From assembly GCF_020748465.1 (NCBI RefSeq), contig NZ_JAHZMP010000004.1:62001-126000 (forward strand): a stretch of 64,000 nucleotides of DNA. Reading direction: 5' to 3'. A program made the translations under genes and the position numbers. The DNA comes from Terrisporobacter mayombei. GTDB lineage: Bacteria > Bacillota > Clostridia > Peptostreptococcales > Peptostreptococcaceae. A model generated the notes under the pieces. It was not told where the DNA came from, made no database searches, and was given only the letters and a program-made list of their open reading frames with translations. How positions within the stretch are numbered: position 1 is the first letter of the stretch; each line of letters opens with the position of its first letter. Below are positions 7,603-16,830 of this stretch, one piece after another.

Positions 7603-9459
7603 TTACATAGCTTCTTTATCTGCAAATTGTGAATTATATAAATTTGCATAGAAACCATCTTTTGCTAATAATTCTTCGTGATTTCCTTGTTCAACAATAT
7701 CTCCATCATTAATAACTAATATTAAATCTGCATTTCTTATAGTAGATAATCTGTGAGCAATTACAAAACTTGTTCTTCCTTCCATTAAATTATCCATAGC
7801 TTTTTGTATTAAAAGTTCAGTTCTTGTATCAACAGAACTTGTTGCTTCATCTAATATTAATATTTTAGGATCTGCCAATATTGCACGAGCTATAGTTAAT
7901 AATTGTTTTTGACCTTGTGATATATTACTTGATTCTTCATTCAATAACATATTATATCCATCTGGTAAAGTTTTTATAAAGTGGTGAACATGGGCTGCTT
8001 TAGCAGCATTTATTACTTCATCATCACTAGCATTTAATCTACCATATCTAATATTTTCTTTTATTGAACCACTAAATAACCAAGTATCTTGAAGAACCAT
8101 TCCAAATAATTCTCTAAGTTCTCCTCTATTGAAATCTTTAACATTATGACCATCCACAAGAATAGCTCCAGAGTTTACATCGTAGAATCTCATTAATAAT
8201 TTTATCATAGTTGATTTACCTGCTCCTGTAGGTCCAACTAAAGCAACTTTTTGTCCTGGTTTTACATGAGCTGTAAAGTCTTTAATTATAGTTCTGTCTT
8301 TATCGTATCCAAACTTAACATTTTCAAAATCAATTCTACCTTCTAATCCTTCTATACTTACAGGATTTTCTACTGTTACATCTTCTTCCTCTTCATTTAG
8401 GAATTCAAATACCCTCTCGGCTGCAGCTGCTGTAGATTGTAACTGATTTGATATTTGAGCCATTTGTGCTATTGGTTGATTAAAACTTCTTACGTATTGA
8501 ATAAATGACTGAATATCACCTACTTCAATTCTATTTTTTATAACTAAATATCCACCAAGTATTGAAACCACAACATAACTTAAATTTCCAACAAACATCA
8601 TTATAGGCTGCATTGTACTTGATAAAAATTGAGCTCTCCATGCTGAATCATATAATTTATTATTAATTTTATTAAATTCTTTTATAGATTCTTCTTCTCC
8701 GTTAAATGCTTGCACTACTATGTGACCACCATATAGTTCTTCCACCTGTCCATTGACATTACCTAAGTATTCTTGTTGGCTCTTAAAGTACTTTTGAGAT
8801 TTTTTAATAACAAAAGAAATTATAAATAATGATATTGGTATAACTACTAATGCACTAACTGTCATAAGTACACTTATAGTTAACATCATTATTAATACTC
8901 CTACTAAAGTAGTAACAGATGTTATTATTTGTGTTAAACTTTGATTTAAACTCATTGCTAAAGTGTCTATATCATTTGTAAACCTTGATAATACTTCCCC
9001 ATGAGTTTTTGTATCAAAATATTTCATAGGTAATCTATTTATTTTTTTCACTAATTCATCTCTAAGGTTATATGCTACCTTTTGAGAAATACCACTCATT
9101 ACGTACCCTTGTATAAATGAGAATATAGCACTTACTACATACAGTATAACTAAAGCTATTAATATTCTCTTTATAGCTTCAAAATCTATTCCAGTACTAT
9201 TTCCAGATACTTTACCAACCAAACCATTAAATATTTCTGTTGTAGCTTTACCTAATATTTTAGGTCCTATTACTGAAAATGTTACGCTTCCTATGGCAAA
9301 TATAAATACTATTATTATCGATAATTTATATTTAGCCAAGTAAGACATTAATGTTCTCATTGTTCCCTTGAAGTCTTTTGCTTTTTCTATTGGTCCACCT
9401 ATTGCAGGACCACCCATAGGTCCTCTCGGTCTTCTTTGTCTATTGCCTTCTCTACTCAT
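7603..9459 (-). CDS. ABC exporter half-transporter, canonical ATP site subunit
   Basis: A 618-residue fused membrane/ATPase subunit. The N-terminal 6-helix membrane domain spans about 35-335. The ATPase domain shows Walker A VGPTGAGKST, signature ISQGQKQL, Walker B ILILDEATS with the catalytic Glu, and H-loop VIAHRLSTI with the His. It overlaps the upstream subunit gene by 8 bases and is third in a marR-ABC-ABC operon. Its own signature loop deviates from LSGGQ (ISQGQ), which fits a heterodimer with one degenerate site. It is probably a multidrug or lipid-like exporter of the YheI/YheH (LmrA-like) class; the substrate is unknown. Confidence 0.92.
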   Translation of the reverse strand: MSREGNRQRRPRGPMGGPAIGGPIEKAKDFKGTMRTLMSYLAKYKLSIIIVFIFAIGSVTFSVIGPKILGKATTEIFNGLVGKVSGNSTGIDFEAIKRILIALVILYVVSAIFSFIQGYVMSGISQKVAYNLRDELVKKINRLPMKYFDTKTHGEVLSRFTNDIDTLAMSLNQSLTQIITSVTTLVGVLIMMLTISVLMTVSALVVIPISLFIISFVIKKSQKYFKSQQEYLGNVNGQVEELYGGHIVVQAFNGEEESIKEFNKINNKLYDSAWRAQFLSSTMQPIMMFVGNLSYVVVSILGGYLVIKNRIEVGDIQSFIQYVRSFNQPIAQMAQISNQLQSTAAAAERVFEFLNEEEEDVTVENPVSIEGLEGRIDFENVKFGYDKDRTIIKDFTAHVKPGQKVALVGPTGAGKSTMIKLLMRFYDVNSGAILVDGHNVKDFNRGELRELFGMVLQDTWLFSGSIKENIRYGRLNASDDEVINAAKAAHVHHFIKTLPDGYNMLLNEESSNISQGQKQLLTIARAILADPKILILDEATSSVDTRTELLIQKAMDNLMEGRTSFVIAHRLSTIRNADLILVINDGDIVEQGNHEELLAKDGFYANLYNSQFADKEAM

Positions 9460-11755
9460 TTTCTAACTCCTCCTTTGAAAGTTGTGATAATGCTATTTCT
9501 TTATAGATTTCACAATTTTTTAGAAGTTCTTTATGCGTTCCTATTCCAACTATTCTTCCTTCATCTAATACTACGATTTGATCTGCATCTAAAATTGTAC
9601 TAATTCTTTGAGCTACTATTAAAACTGTACTCTCTTTAGTTTCTGTCTTTAATGCTTTACGAAGTTTTGCATCTGTTTTAAAGTCTAGGGCAGAGAAACT
9701 ATCATCAAATATAAATACTTCTGGATTTTTTGCTATTGCCCTGGCAATAGATAATCTTTGTTTCTGACCACCTGATACGTTTGATCCACCTTGAGATATT
9801 TCAGAATCAAATTTATCTTCCTTATCATTTATAAAATCTATTGATTGAGCTATCCTTGCTGCTTTTATTATCTCTTCTTCTGTAGCATCTTTTTTACCAT
9901 ATCTTAAGTTTGAATCAATCGTTCCAGAGAATAATACTCCTTTTTGTGGAACATAACCAATTTTATCTCTTAAGTCATGAAGCGATACATTTTTTATATC
10001 AGTCCCATCAACTTTAATTTCACCTTCTGTGACATCGTGGAATCTTGGTATTAAATTAATTAATGTTGACTTACCACTTCCTGTACTTCCAATAAATGCT
10101 GTTGTTTCACCTGGTTTTGCTGTAAAGTTGATATCATGTAATATTTTTTCATCTGCATCAGGGTACTTAAATGAAACATTTTTAAATTCAACTAAACCTT
10201 TTTTATTGTTGTCAAAAGTTTTAGGATTTTTATCTTCTTTAATTACTATATCTTTGTCTAATACTTCATTTATACGTTTAGCTGATACTGCTGCTCTTGG
10301 CAACATAACAGAAACCATTGATATCATTAAGAATGACATTACTATTTGCATTGTATATTGAATAAATGCCATCATATCTCCAACTTGCATTGCTCCAGTA
10401 TCAATATTTTTTGCACCTACCCAAACTATTAATACTGATATAACGTTCATAACAAGCATCATAGCTGGCATCATACAAGACATCATTCTGTTAACAAACA
10501 TATTTACTTTAGTTAAATCTTTATTAACTCCATCAAATCTATTTTCTTCAAATCTTTCTGTACTAAATGCACGTATAACAGGAAGCCCTGTTAGTATTTC
10601 TCTTGTTACTAAATTTAATTTATCTACTAAATTTTGCAATAATTTAAATCTAGGCATTACTGTTGAGAATAATATCCCTACTATTATAACAACACCTATA
10701 ACTGCTACACCTATAATCCATGTCATTGATGTATTTGTATTCAGTGCTTTGTATATACCTCCAAGTGCCATAAATGGTGCATAAAATACCATTCTTAGCA
10801 TCATAACTGTCATTTGTTGTATTTGTTGTATATCATTTGTACTACGTGTTATTAACGAGGCTGTAGAAAACTCAGTCATTTCTTTACTAGAAAATCTCAT
10901 TACTTTTTCAAAAGTTTTAGATCTTAAAGTACGTCCTAAAGATGCTCCTACTTTTGATGCCAAAAATCCTACTGTAATAGCTGCTATCACACTTAGTACA
11001 GTTATTCCAATCATTATTGCTCCTGTAGTAAGTATGTACTTTGTTTGAAGACTTCCAGTATCTATACCAATTTCATTGTATTCATTCTTAACAAAAGATA
11101 CAGCACCTTGACTAATCATGGCATCTGGTAAATCAATAAGTTGTTTATCAATTTCTTTAATCATGTCATCTCTTTGATCTTTTGTCATTGACTCTAATAT
11201 TGTAAACATATCCATATTTTCTAAATTAGTATTCATTGAAGAATTTGGCATATTTCCTTGTGACATGTTTTGTGATGCCATATTAGACGTCATGTTCTTT
11301 TTCATTTGTTCTTGAATCATTTTACTTGATTCATCATCACTTTGTAATCCATATAGAATTAATTCTGGCTTACCAAGTATATCCTCTAATTTTGATAAAG
11401 TATTTTCTTTATCTGTATTTAATAAATATAAATCTTCTTTATCTAATGCTGGATATGATTCTTTGTATTTATTAAATTCATCACTACTTAAAGAATCCTT
11501 ACTTAATAATTTATAATTATCTAGTATAGTATTTTTATTTTTATCACTCATAAAAATAAAAAGTTTATCCATTTGACTTTTTCTTATTACCTCTGGAACA
11601 GAATTTTCTATTCCTCCTTGTTGTATACCTATATTAATAATATTTGAAGTATAAGTAGGTAAAGATAGTTCACAACTTGCTTGGCCTGCTAAAAGTAATA
11701 TAATAATAAAAATTATAAAACTTGAATTTTTTAAATGCTTAAATATTTTTAACAT
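9452..11755 (-). CDS. ABC exporter half-transporter, degenerate ATP site subunit
   Basis: A 767-residue half-transporter, longer than usual because about 200 residues (roughly 35-245), Met/Asn/Ser-rich around 155-185, are inserted between membrane helices 1 and 2 and would face outside. The ATPase domain has Walker A IGSTGSGKST and signature NVSGGQKQR. Walker B reads VFIFDDSFSALD, with Asp in place of the catalytic Glu, and the H-loop reads IVAQRIST, with Gln in place of His. That combination is typical of the non-hydrolysing site of heterodimeric exporters. It pairs with the downstream subunit, with which it overlaps by 8 bases. The exterior insert may bind substrate or a partner. Confidence 0.92.
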   Translation of the reverse strand: MLKIFKHLKNSSFIIFIIILLLAGQASCELSLPTYTSNIINIGIQQGGIENSVPEVIRKSQMDKLFIFMSDKNKNTILDNYKLLSKDSLSSDEFNKYKESYPALDKEDLYLLNTDKENTLSKLEDILGKPELILYGLQSDDESSKMIQEQMKKNMTSNMASQNMSQGNMPNSSMNTNLENMDMFTILESMTKDQRDDMIKEIDKQLIDLPDAMISQGAVSFVKNEYNEIGIDTGSLQTKYILTTGAIMIGITVLSVIAAITVGFLASKVGASLGRTLRSKTFEKVMRFSSKEMTEFSTASLITRSTNDIQQIQQMTVMMLRMVFYAPFMALGGIYKALNTNTSMTWIIGVAVIGVVIIVGILFSTVMPRFKLLQNLVDKLNLVTREILTGLPVIRAFSTERFEENRFDGVNKDLTKVNMFVNRMMSCMMPAMMLVMNVISVLIVWVGAKNIDTGAMQVGDMMAFIQYTMQIVMSFLMISMVSVMLPRAAVSAKRINEVLDKDIVIKEDKNPKTFDNNKKGLVEFKNVSFKYPDADEKILHDINFTAKPGETTAFIGSTGSGKSTLINLIPRFHDVTEGEIKVDGTDIKNVSLHDLRDKIGYVPQKGVLFSGTIDSNLRYGKKDATEEEIIKAARIAQSIDFINDKEDKFDSEISQGGSNVSGGQKQRLSIARAIAKNPEVFIFDDSFSALDFKTDAKLRKALKTETKESTVLIVAQRISTILDADQIVVLDEGRIVGIGTHKELLKNCEIYKEIALSQLSKEELENE

Positions 11756-11784
11756 CTTTTCTCCCTTTCTTCATTTTTATGATT

Positions 11785-12252
11785 TTATTTCTCTGACTGT
11801 AATTCTTCTATGACATCATAAAGTTTTCCAAACAGACGAATTAAATTATCTGTATCTTCTTCGCCCATTCTTTCAATTACTTGACAAGTAAAGTTTTCAA
11901 ATTTTTTATTTTGATCCTTTCGAAATTTCTCTCCTTCTTTCGTCAGTTTTACATACACAACTCTTCTGTCACTTTTATTAGAAGTCCTTTCAATATATCC
12001 TTTTTCCTCCATAACATTTAACATCTTTGATGTAGCTGGCTTCGTAATACACAGATCTTTCGTTAATTGCGATGTTTTCATCCCATAATAATTTTCATCT
12101 TCTTTATTGCTCAAGCAATCATTATAAATAACTTTCATTGTCATAAGCATGCCTGGTTGAAATTCTTGAGATTTTTTATGCTTATGAGCTAGCTTTTTTA
12201 TTTTTGCTATAGAATCTAAAAACTCTTTAGATTTTTTTTGTAGCATACTCAT
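11785..12252 (-). CDS. MarR family transcriptional regulator
   Basis: A 155-residue winged-helix regulator. The HTH is visible as MKTSQLTKDLCITKPATSKM followed by LNVMEEKGYIERTSNKSDRR, the MarR recognition helix and wing with the conserved Asp-Arg. It is the first gene of the operon with the two ABC exporter subunits, 29 bases before them. It most likely represses its own operon through the TAGTTAACTA repeats in the leader and is released by a small ligand that the pump exports. The ligand is unknown. Confidence 0.93.
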   Translation of the reverse strand: MSMLQKKSKEFLDSIAKIKKLAHKHKKSQEFQPGMLMTMKVIYNDCLSNKEDENYYGMKTSQLTKDLCITKPATSKMLNVMEEKGYIERTSNKSDRRVVYVKLTKEGEKFRKDQNKKFENFTCQVIERMGEEDTDNLIRLFGKLYDVIEELQSEK

Positions 12253-12277
12253 TTGTTCTATCCCTTTCCGTTTATTT

Positions 12278-12310
12278 TAGTTACCTATACAAATAGTTAA
12301 CTATGGCAAC
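12278..12310. promoter_or_regulatory. Probable MarR operator cluster
   Basis: ATAGTTAACTAT (12293-12304) is a perfect palindrome. More half sites of the same type flank it: TAGTTA at about 12278 and CAACTA just to the right. The palindrome lies around +10 of the predicted marR transcript, a good place for autorepression. Confidence 0.6.
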
Positions 12311-12314
12311 TATT

Positions 12315-12343
12315 AGTATAAGGAACTTTTTTTATTTAGTCAA
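12315..12343 (-). promoter_or_regulatory. SigA promoter of the marR-ABC operon
   Basis: On the minus strand TTGACT (12338-12343), 17-base spacer, TATACT (12315-12320): near-consensus, immediately upstream of the operator repeats. Confidence 0.75.
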
Positions 12344-12611
12344 GTTAAATTTTATATTGTTAACACAATAACATTTTAAGGATATAATATACTATTATTC
12401 CATTATTATTTGTATTTATCTCCTATGAATAATATGTTTTTGATGTTGTAAATATTTTATATTTTAAGTAAATATTTGTGTTTTATTTTCATTGATGACT
12501 TTTTAGAATGATTGGTAAATTTTTCACATTTATTAGTTATAAATGATATAATTATATTAGATATATTTTTATGTATTATATATTTTTTTTATAAGGGTGG
12601 GTTGATGAGTT
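12344..12611. other. Intergenic region between divergent marR and the 12612 gene
   Basis: This 268-base AT-rich remainder of the 359-base divergent gap contains no ORF or hairpin that I trust. The promoter of the rightward gene must lie here, but no hexamer pair stands out. GGGTGGG at 12596-12602 serves as its ribosome site. Confidence 0.4.
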
Positions 12612-13337
12612 ATGAAGTTTGATTGTTTTTATTATCCTATTTTAAGTAAAGATGAGTGTGTAGTTAAATGTATTGAAGGAATTCGTAGTTTTAATTTTGG
12701 AGATAAAGTTCCTACAAAAACTTTATATTACAACTATAATTCTAGTTTTGTTATTTTCCAAAATAGTAAGTTATTTATTGTTGAGGATGGCGTCCTAAAA
12801 GAAGAAGCTAATATAGATGATCTTAAGTTCCCATTAAAAATCATATTTAATCGTGGAACTCAATTAACAATTGATAAAAAATCAGATCTATCATCTATAA
12901 GACTACTAGTGCCTGGATTTTTTGAAGATGAAAAATATTTAGGTGAGTTATTCTTCCTATCAGAAGTTTATACAAGAAGAATAAGAGATGCTCAATATCG
13001 TGTAATGAATGACCTTACTAATTCAGTAAGAGATGTTAAATACCTTAATGATGAAATTCACAAGGCAACAAAAAGCTTATTAAGTCAATTAAAAGTCATA
13101 CAAGAAAAATTCATAAAATTAATTAAAGATAATCCTTCTTTAATTGACGATTATCTAAATTATATGAACTTTGATAATGAAGAAGATATGTTACAAATTG
13201 GAATCAATAAATATTTTGAAGAAGATACAGAGCAATATAATGAATATAGAAAAAATTCTTTAATATACAATAGGAAGCCTATCTATCCTAAATTCAAATT
13301 AGAACATCTAGTAAGTTCAATTAATAAATATAAATAA
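12612..13337 (+). CDS. Hypothetical protein (241 aa)
   Basis: I do not recognise this protein. It lacks a signal peptide and membrane segments. The N-terminal 100 residues look beta-rich (TLYYNYNSSFVIFQNSKLFI), and the middle (residues about 120-175) is a helical, coiled-coil-like stretch with VMNDLTNSVRDVKYLNDE. The end is Tyr/Lys-rich. It is monocistronic with its own terminator. An overlapping five-codon ORF (12605-12622) starts just ahead of the chosen ATG in another frame, but the GGGTGGG site is better spaced for 12612. Function unknown. Confidence 0.6.
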   Translation: MKFDCFYYPILSKDECVVKCIEGIRSFNFGDKVPTKTLYYNYNSSFVIFQNSKLFIVEDGVLKEEANIDDLKFPLKIIFNRGTQLTIDKKSDLSSIRLLVPGFFEDEKYLGELFFLSEVYTRRIRDAQYRVMNDLTNSVRDVKYLNDEIHKATKSLLSQLKVIQEKFIKLIKDNPSLIDDYLNYMNFDNEEDMLQIGINKYFEEDTEQYNEYRKNSLIYNRKPIYPKFKLEHLVSSINKYK

Positions 13338-13360
13338 TATTATAGATTTCATAAGATATA

Positions 13361-13405
13361 AAAAAGCTATATCAAAACAAATTTATTGTTCTGATATAGC
13401 TTTTT
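13361..13405. terminator. Bidirectional terminator
   Basis: AAAAAGCTATATCA and TGATATAGCTTTTT pair across a loop of about 16 bases. It serves the 12612 gene and the convergent lysozyme remnant. Confidence 0.8.
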
Positions 13406-13408
13406 AAA

Positions 13409-13738
13409 TTAATTCAATCTAATTACATGACCTTCATATAATTCTTTATCACTTGTTAAGTTATTATTTTCTAGTAAATCTTTTTCTGTTTTATTAAATT
13501 TTTTAGCTATTTTTGATAAAGTGTCTCCTTTTTGAACAACATAGTAGTCCCTAAATCCTTTTCCATCTTTTATCCTTCCTGAAGATTCTATTTTCAATAC
13601 TTCACCTGCATATATTAAATTAGGATTTAATAATCCATTTAATTCTACTAAATCTTCAACTGTGGTATGAAATCTTTTAGCTATACTATAAAAAGTATCT
13701 CCTGATTTAACAATATACGTTATTATATACTGTTTATT
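13409..13738 (-). pseudogene. Detached C-terminal LysM repeats of the GH25 lysozyme
   Basis: This stretch is open in exactly the same frame as the lysozyme gene immediately upstream (13739-14749) and separated from it only by one TAA at 13739-13741. Translating through gives two more LysM repeats: the first begins YIITYIVKSGDTFYSIAKRF and ends NPNLIYAGEVLKI, the second contains YYVVQKGDTLSKIAKKF and ends EGHVIRLN followed by a proper stop. There is no ATG or ribosome site at the front; only a TTG at 13595-13597 could start the last 62 residues. The whole frame would encode about 445 residues with four LysM repeats. It is read as a nonsense-truncated tail unless the TAA is a sequencing error. 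Confidence 0.85.
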
Positions 13739-14749
13739 TTAAATTGATTTACTTGGACCCTTTTTAAGGCTTGGTATCTTTAGTATTTCTCCTGGATATA
13801 TTAAGTTTGGATTTGATATATCATTTAATTGAACAAGTTCATCCACTGTTGTATGAAACTTACCTGCTACACTTGATAGTGTATTTCCACTCATTACAAC
13901 ATAAGTGCTATAGAATTTTTTTCTAAGTTTTTTTCTTTCTTCTCTTTTTTCTTTTGGATAAATTTTTAATATTTGTCCTGGATATATTAAATTAACATCT
14001 GTAATACCATTAATACTTCCCAATTCCTTTACTGAAACCCCATATCTCTTAGCTATTTCACTTAATGTATCTCCATCTTGTACTGTATAGTAAATTACTC
14101 TTTTATCTTTTGACTCTTCTTTTCTAGTGCCCGGAATATGTTTTTTATCATCTAAAAATATTGTCTCATTAAATATATCTAGATCTGTATTTGTATCTAT
14201 TCCTTCTACCCTACCTGTATCAGAATACTGCCATGCTGCATATTTATCTCCCCATATTGGGTTTGACTGAGGTGCATTTGTGTCAATCTGAGCAATCCAT
14301 AAAGGGTAATTCTCTAACCCTATACCTGCATATAAGTTATTCTGTGCAAAGTTTGTATAAGTATATACAGCTACATCCATTCCACTTAGTCTTCTAACTT
14401 CTTTTAAAAATTCAATTGCTTGCTTAGTCAACTCATAATTACCAAGTCCTCCTGTTTGTTCTAAATCTAGCACTAATTTAATATCTGCATGAAGACCACT
14501 TATTGCGTCTATAAAATATCTAGCTTGCTCCACTGGTGTTGGAGAAGATCCTGGATTAAAAAAATGATAAAAACCAATTTTTAAATTATTTCTTTTTGTA
14601 CCATCATAAAATTCTTGTAAATATGGATCTCTATAAAAAGTTCCTTCTGATGCTTGGATAATAACCGCTTCTATACCGCTATTAGCCACATCTTTCCAAT
14701 CGATTGTTCCTGACCAGTTACTTACATCTATTCCTCTGTATTTAGACAT
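13739..14749 (-). CDS. GH25 lysozyme (muramidase) with two LysM repeats, truncated
   Basis: Hydrolyses the beta-1,4 bond between N-acetylmuramic acid and N-acetylglucosamine in peptidoglycan. Residues 1-195 are a GH25 domain: RGIDVSNW (Asp8), GFYHFFNPG, and LVLDLEQ with Asp95 and Glu97 as the catalytic acids. LysM repeats follow at about 218-266 ([18 protein letters not shown]) and 280-328 ([16 protein letters not shown]), ending [10 protein letters not shown]. No signal peptide is seen, as in many clostridial GH25 proteins, so it may act after cell lysis or in the spore or mother cell. The stop falls in a linker and leaves two more in-frame LysM repeats untranslated downstream, so the protein has probably lost half its wall anchor but keeps its active site. 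Confidence 0.9.
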   Translation of the reverse strand: MSKYRGIDVSNWSGTIDWKDVANSGIEAVIIQASEGTFYRDPYLQEFYDGTKRNNLKIGFYHFFNPGSSPTPVEQARYFIDAISGLHADIKLVLDLEQTGGLGNYELTKQAIEFLKEVRRLSGMDVAVYTYTNFAQNNLYAGIGLENYPLWIAQIDTNAPQSNPIWGDKYAAWQYSDTGRVEGIDTNTDLDIFNETIFLDDKKHIPGTRKEESKDKRVIYYTVQDGDTLSEIAKRYGVSVKELGSINGITDVNLIYPGQILKIYPKEKREERKKLRKKFYSTYVVMSGNTLSSVAGKFHTTVDELVQLNDISNPNLIYPGEILKIPSLKKGPSKSI

Positions 14750-14865
14750 ATGTTTCCTCCAATATAATAAATTCTATATAAGAAAAATAAACTAAATACC
14801 TTGATTTATTATATTTTTCTTATATAAATCTTGTGATTAGATTATTTATGCTCTTTTCAGGGTAT

Positions 14866-14878
14866 TATCATAATGATA
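14866..14878. promoter_or_regulatory. Candidate operator of the CoA-disulfide reductase operon
   Basis: TATCATAATGATA is a perfect 6-1-6 inverted repeat that overlaps the TATTAT -10-like box at 14863, about 40 bases before the gene. The geometry resembles PerR/Fur-family sites, which would suit an oxidative-stress operon. This is inference. Confidence 0.4.
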
Positions 14879-14915
14879 GAATAAATATTAATAATTTATA
14901 CTTAAGGAGATAAAA

Positions 14916-16247
14916 ATGAAAATTGTTATAATAGGAGCTGTAGCTGCAGGTATGTCTGCTGCTGCAAAATTAAAAAGAATAAAGCCTGATTATGAGGTTA
15001 TAGTGTATGAAAAAACTGACATAGTATCTTTTGGAGCTTGTGGCCTTCCTTATTATGTGGGCGGATTTTTCCAAGATTCTAATATGATGATTGCAAGAGA
15101 AAAGTCAAAATTCATAGAATCAGGAATAGATTTAAGAACTTTTAAAGAAATTATAGATGTAAATACTGATAGCAAAATTCTTACTATAAGAGATTCCTTA
15201 ACTGAGGAAATCTTCACAGATAATTATGATAAATTAATGATTGCCACTGGAGCAAGTAGCATTATGCCTTCTTTCGATAAATCATATGAAAATTTAACTA
15301 CTCTAAAAGATATGAATGATGGCATAAAGCTTAGAGAGTTAATGCATAAGGAAGAAAATAATAATATAGTTATCGTAGGAGCTGGATTTATAGGAATAGA
15401 AACTATTGAAGCCGCTAAAAAATTAAATAAAAATGTTCATTTAATCGGCAAAAGTAATAGAGTTTTAAACAAAGTATTTGATAAAGAAATTACGGATTTA
15501 TTAGAAGAGGAATTAATAAAAAATAATATACATTTACATCTTGGTGAAACTGCTAAAGAATATGTTGGAAATAATAAAATAACAAAAGTTATAACTAATA
15601 AGTGTGAAATAGACACAGATTTAGTGGTTATGGCCATAGGTGTAAAGCCTAACACTTCATTCTTAAAAAATACAAATATAGAAATGCTTCCTAATGGTGC
15701 TATAGTAGTTGATGAGCGTGGTAGAACATCAGTTAAAGATGTTTATTCTGCTGGAGATTGCGCAACTATAAAAAGTTTAGTGACTAATGAGGATATGTAC
15801 GTTCCTTTAGCTACTGGCGCAAATAAATTAGGTAGAATTGTAGGTGAAAATTTAGGCGGTATAGAATCCTCTTTCCCTGGATCTTTAGCTTCTAGTTGTA
15901 TAAAAGTTTTAGATATGGAAGCTGCTGTTACTGGTCTTACAGAAGAAAAAGCCAAATCGCTTAACATTAATTATAAAACTAAATGTATAACTAATTATAA
16001 TCAAACACACTACTATCCAGGTCGTGAAAAATTATTAGTTAAATTAGTTTATGATGCAAAAACTAAAGTTATCCTTGGTGGTCAAATAGCTGGGTACAAA
16101 GATGCTGTTCAAAGATCCAATGTAATAGCTGCAGCTATTACAGCAGGTATGAATACAGATCAACTTGGCATGCTAGATTTATGCTATGCACCTCCCTTTG
16201 CTACTACATGGGATGTTTTAAATGTTGCAGGAAATGTAAGTAAATAA
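14916..16247 (+). CDS. CoA-disulfide reductase / NADH oxidase-family flavoprotein
   Basis: A 443-residue FAD- and NAD(P)H-binding disulfide reductase. Residues 1-30 form the FAD Rossmann fold (VIIGAVAAGMSAAAKL). Cys42 in FGACGLPYYVGG is the single redox cysteine of the CoA-disulfide reductase, NADH peroxidase and NADH oxidase group. The NAD site is IVIVGAGFIGIETIEAA, and VYSAGDCA is the second FAD contact. It lacks a C-terminal rhodanese domain. The enzyme could reduce CoA disulfide, persulfides, oxygen or peroxide; the sequence does not decide. It is followed after 15 bases by a thioredoxin-like protein, which supports a thiol redox role. Confidence 0.85.
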   Translation: MKIVIIGAVAAGMSAAAKLKRIKPDYEVIVYEKTDIVSFGACGLPYYVGGFFQDSNMMIAREKSKFIESGIDLRTFKEIIDVNTDSKILTIRDSLTEEIFTDNYDKLMIATGASSIMPSFDKSYENLTTLKDMNDGIKLRELMHKEENNNIVIVGAGFIGIETIEAAKKLNKNVHLIGKSNRVLNKVFDKEITDLLEEELIKNNIHLHLGETAKEYVGNNKITKVITNKCEIDTDLVVMAIGVKPNTSFLKNTNIEMLPNGAIVVDERGRTSVKDVYSAGDCATIKSLVTNEDMYVPLATGANKLGRIVGENLGGIESSFPGSLASSCIKVLDMEAAVTGLTEEKAKSLNINYKTKCITNYNQTHYYPGREKLLVKLVYDAKTKVILGGQIAGYKDAVQRSNVIAAAITAGMNTDQLGMLDLCYAPPFATTWDVLNVAGNVSK

Positions 16248-16262
16248 TCTAGGAGGAAAGTT

Positions 16263-16766
16263 ATGAATAAAATGACATTGAAAGAATTATACCAGGTTGG
16301 CTGCTCTTTTGAAACTTCAGTTGGTGAAGGTTCAAAAAGTGAAAGAGCTAGGATAGCAAAAAATTCATCAAGAATAATTTTAGATGATGAATTAACAAAT
16401 AATATTATGAGCTTTGACAAAGAAATAAAGTTCTTAGTTGCTGGAGAAATATGGTGTCCTGATTATCAACTAAATGGATCCGTACTAAAAAGATTTATAG
16501 ATTTAAATACTAATTTTGATATGTCTATAGTTACTATGGCCAGAGGAAAGAAATTTTTAGAACCTATTTTAGGTATAGAAAATGCTAAATATCCATTAAT
16601 AGTTGTTTTAGACAAGGACTTTAATATCCTTGGATCATTTCAAGAAAGACCAGAAATCGTAAAAAACATAAAAAACTTTGATGAAATAAAACTTGATTAT
16701 TATAAAGGCCAGTATTTAATAAATTCTGCAAATGATATTTGGAATATAATAAAAAATATTAAATAA
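16263..16766 (+). CDS. Thioredoxin-like protein with WCPD motif
   Basis: A 167-residue thioredoxin-fold protein. The active-site region is VAGEIWCPDYQLN, with a single Cys65 and Asp67 where a classical thioredoxin has a second cysteine, so it is a one-cysteine variant. The cis-proline strand appears as YPLIVVLDKDFNILGSF. A strong AGGAGG site precedes it. It is the second gene of an operon with the CoA-disulfide-reductase-like flavoprotein, so it may be that enzyme's partner or a bacillithiol/CoA-thiol handling protein; this is inference. A terminator follows. Confidence 0.75.
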   Translation: MNKMTLKELYQVGCSFETSVGEGSKSERARIAKNSSRIILDDELTNNIMSFDKEIKFLVAGEIWCPDYQLNGSVLKRFIDLNTNFDMSIVTMARGKKFLEPILGIENAKYPLIVVLDKDFNILGSFQERPEIVKNIKNFDEIKLDYYKGQYLINSANDIWNIIKNIK

Positions 16767-16767
16767 T

Positions 16768-16796
16768 AAAAAAGACTATCATATTGATAGTCTTTT
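16768..16796 (+). terminator. Terminator of the reductase/thioredoxin-like operon
   Basis: AAAAGACTATCA-tat-TGATAGTCTTTT: a near-perfect stem with flanking A and T runs; also usable by the convergent ammonia-lyase gene. Confidence 0.85.
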
Positions 16797-16830
16797 AATC
16801 TATATTTTATTCCCTAATAACTATATATTT

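Noticed and set aside
12605..12622. Five-codon upstream ORF overlapping the 12612 gene as a regulatory uORF
   Set aside because: Its ATG is only 2-3 bases from the ribosome site, so it is unlikely to be translated.
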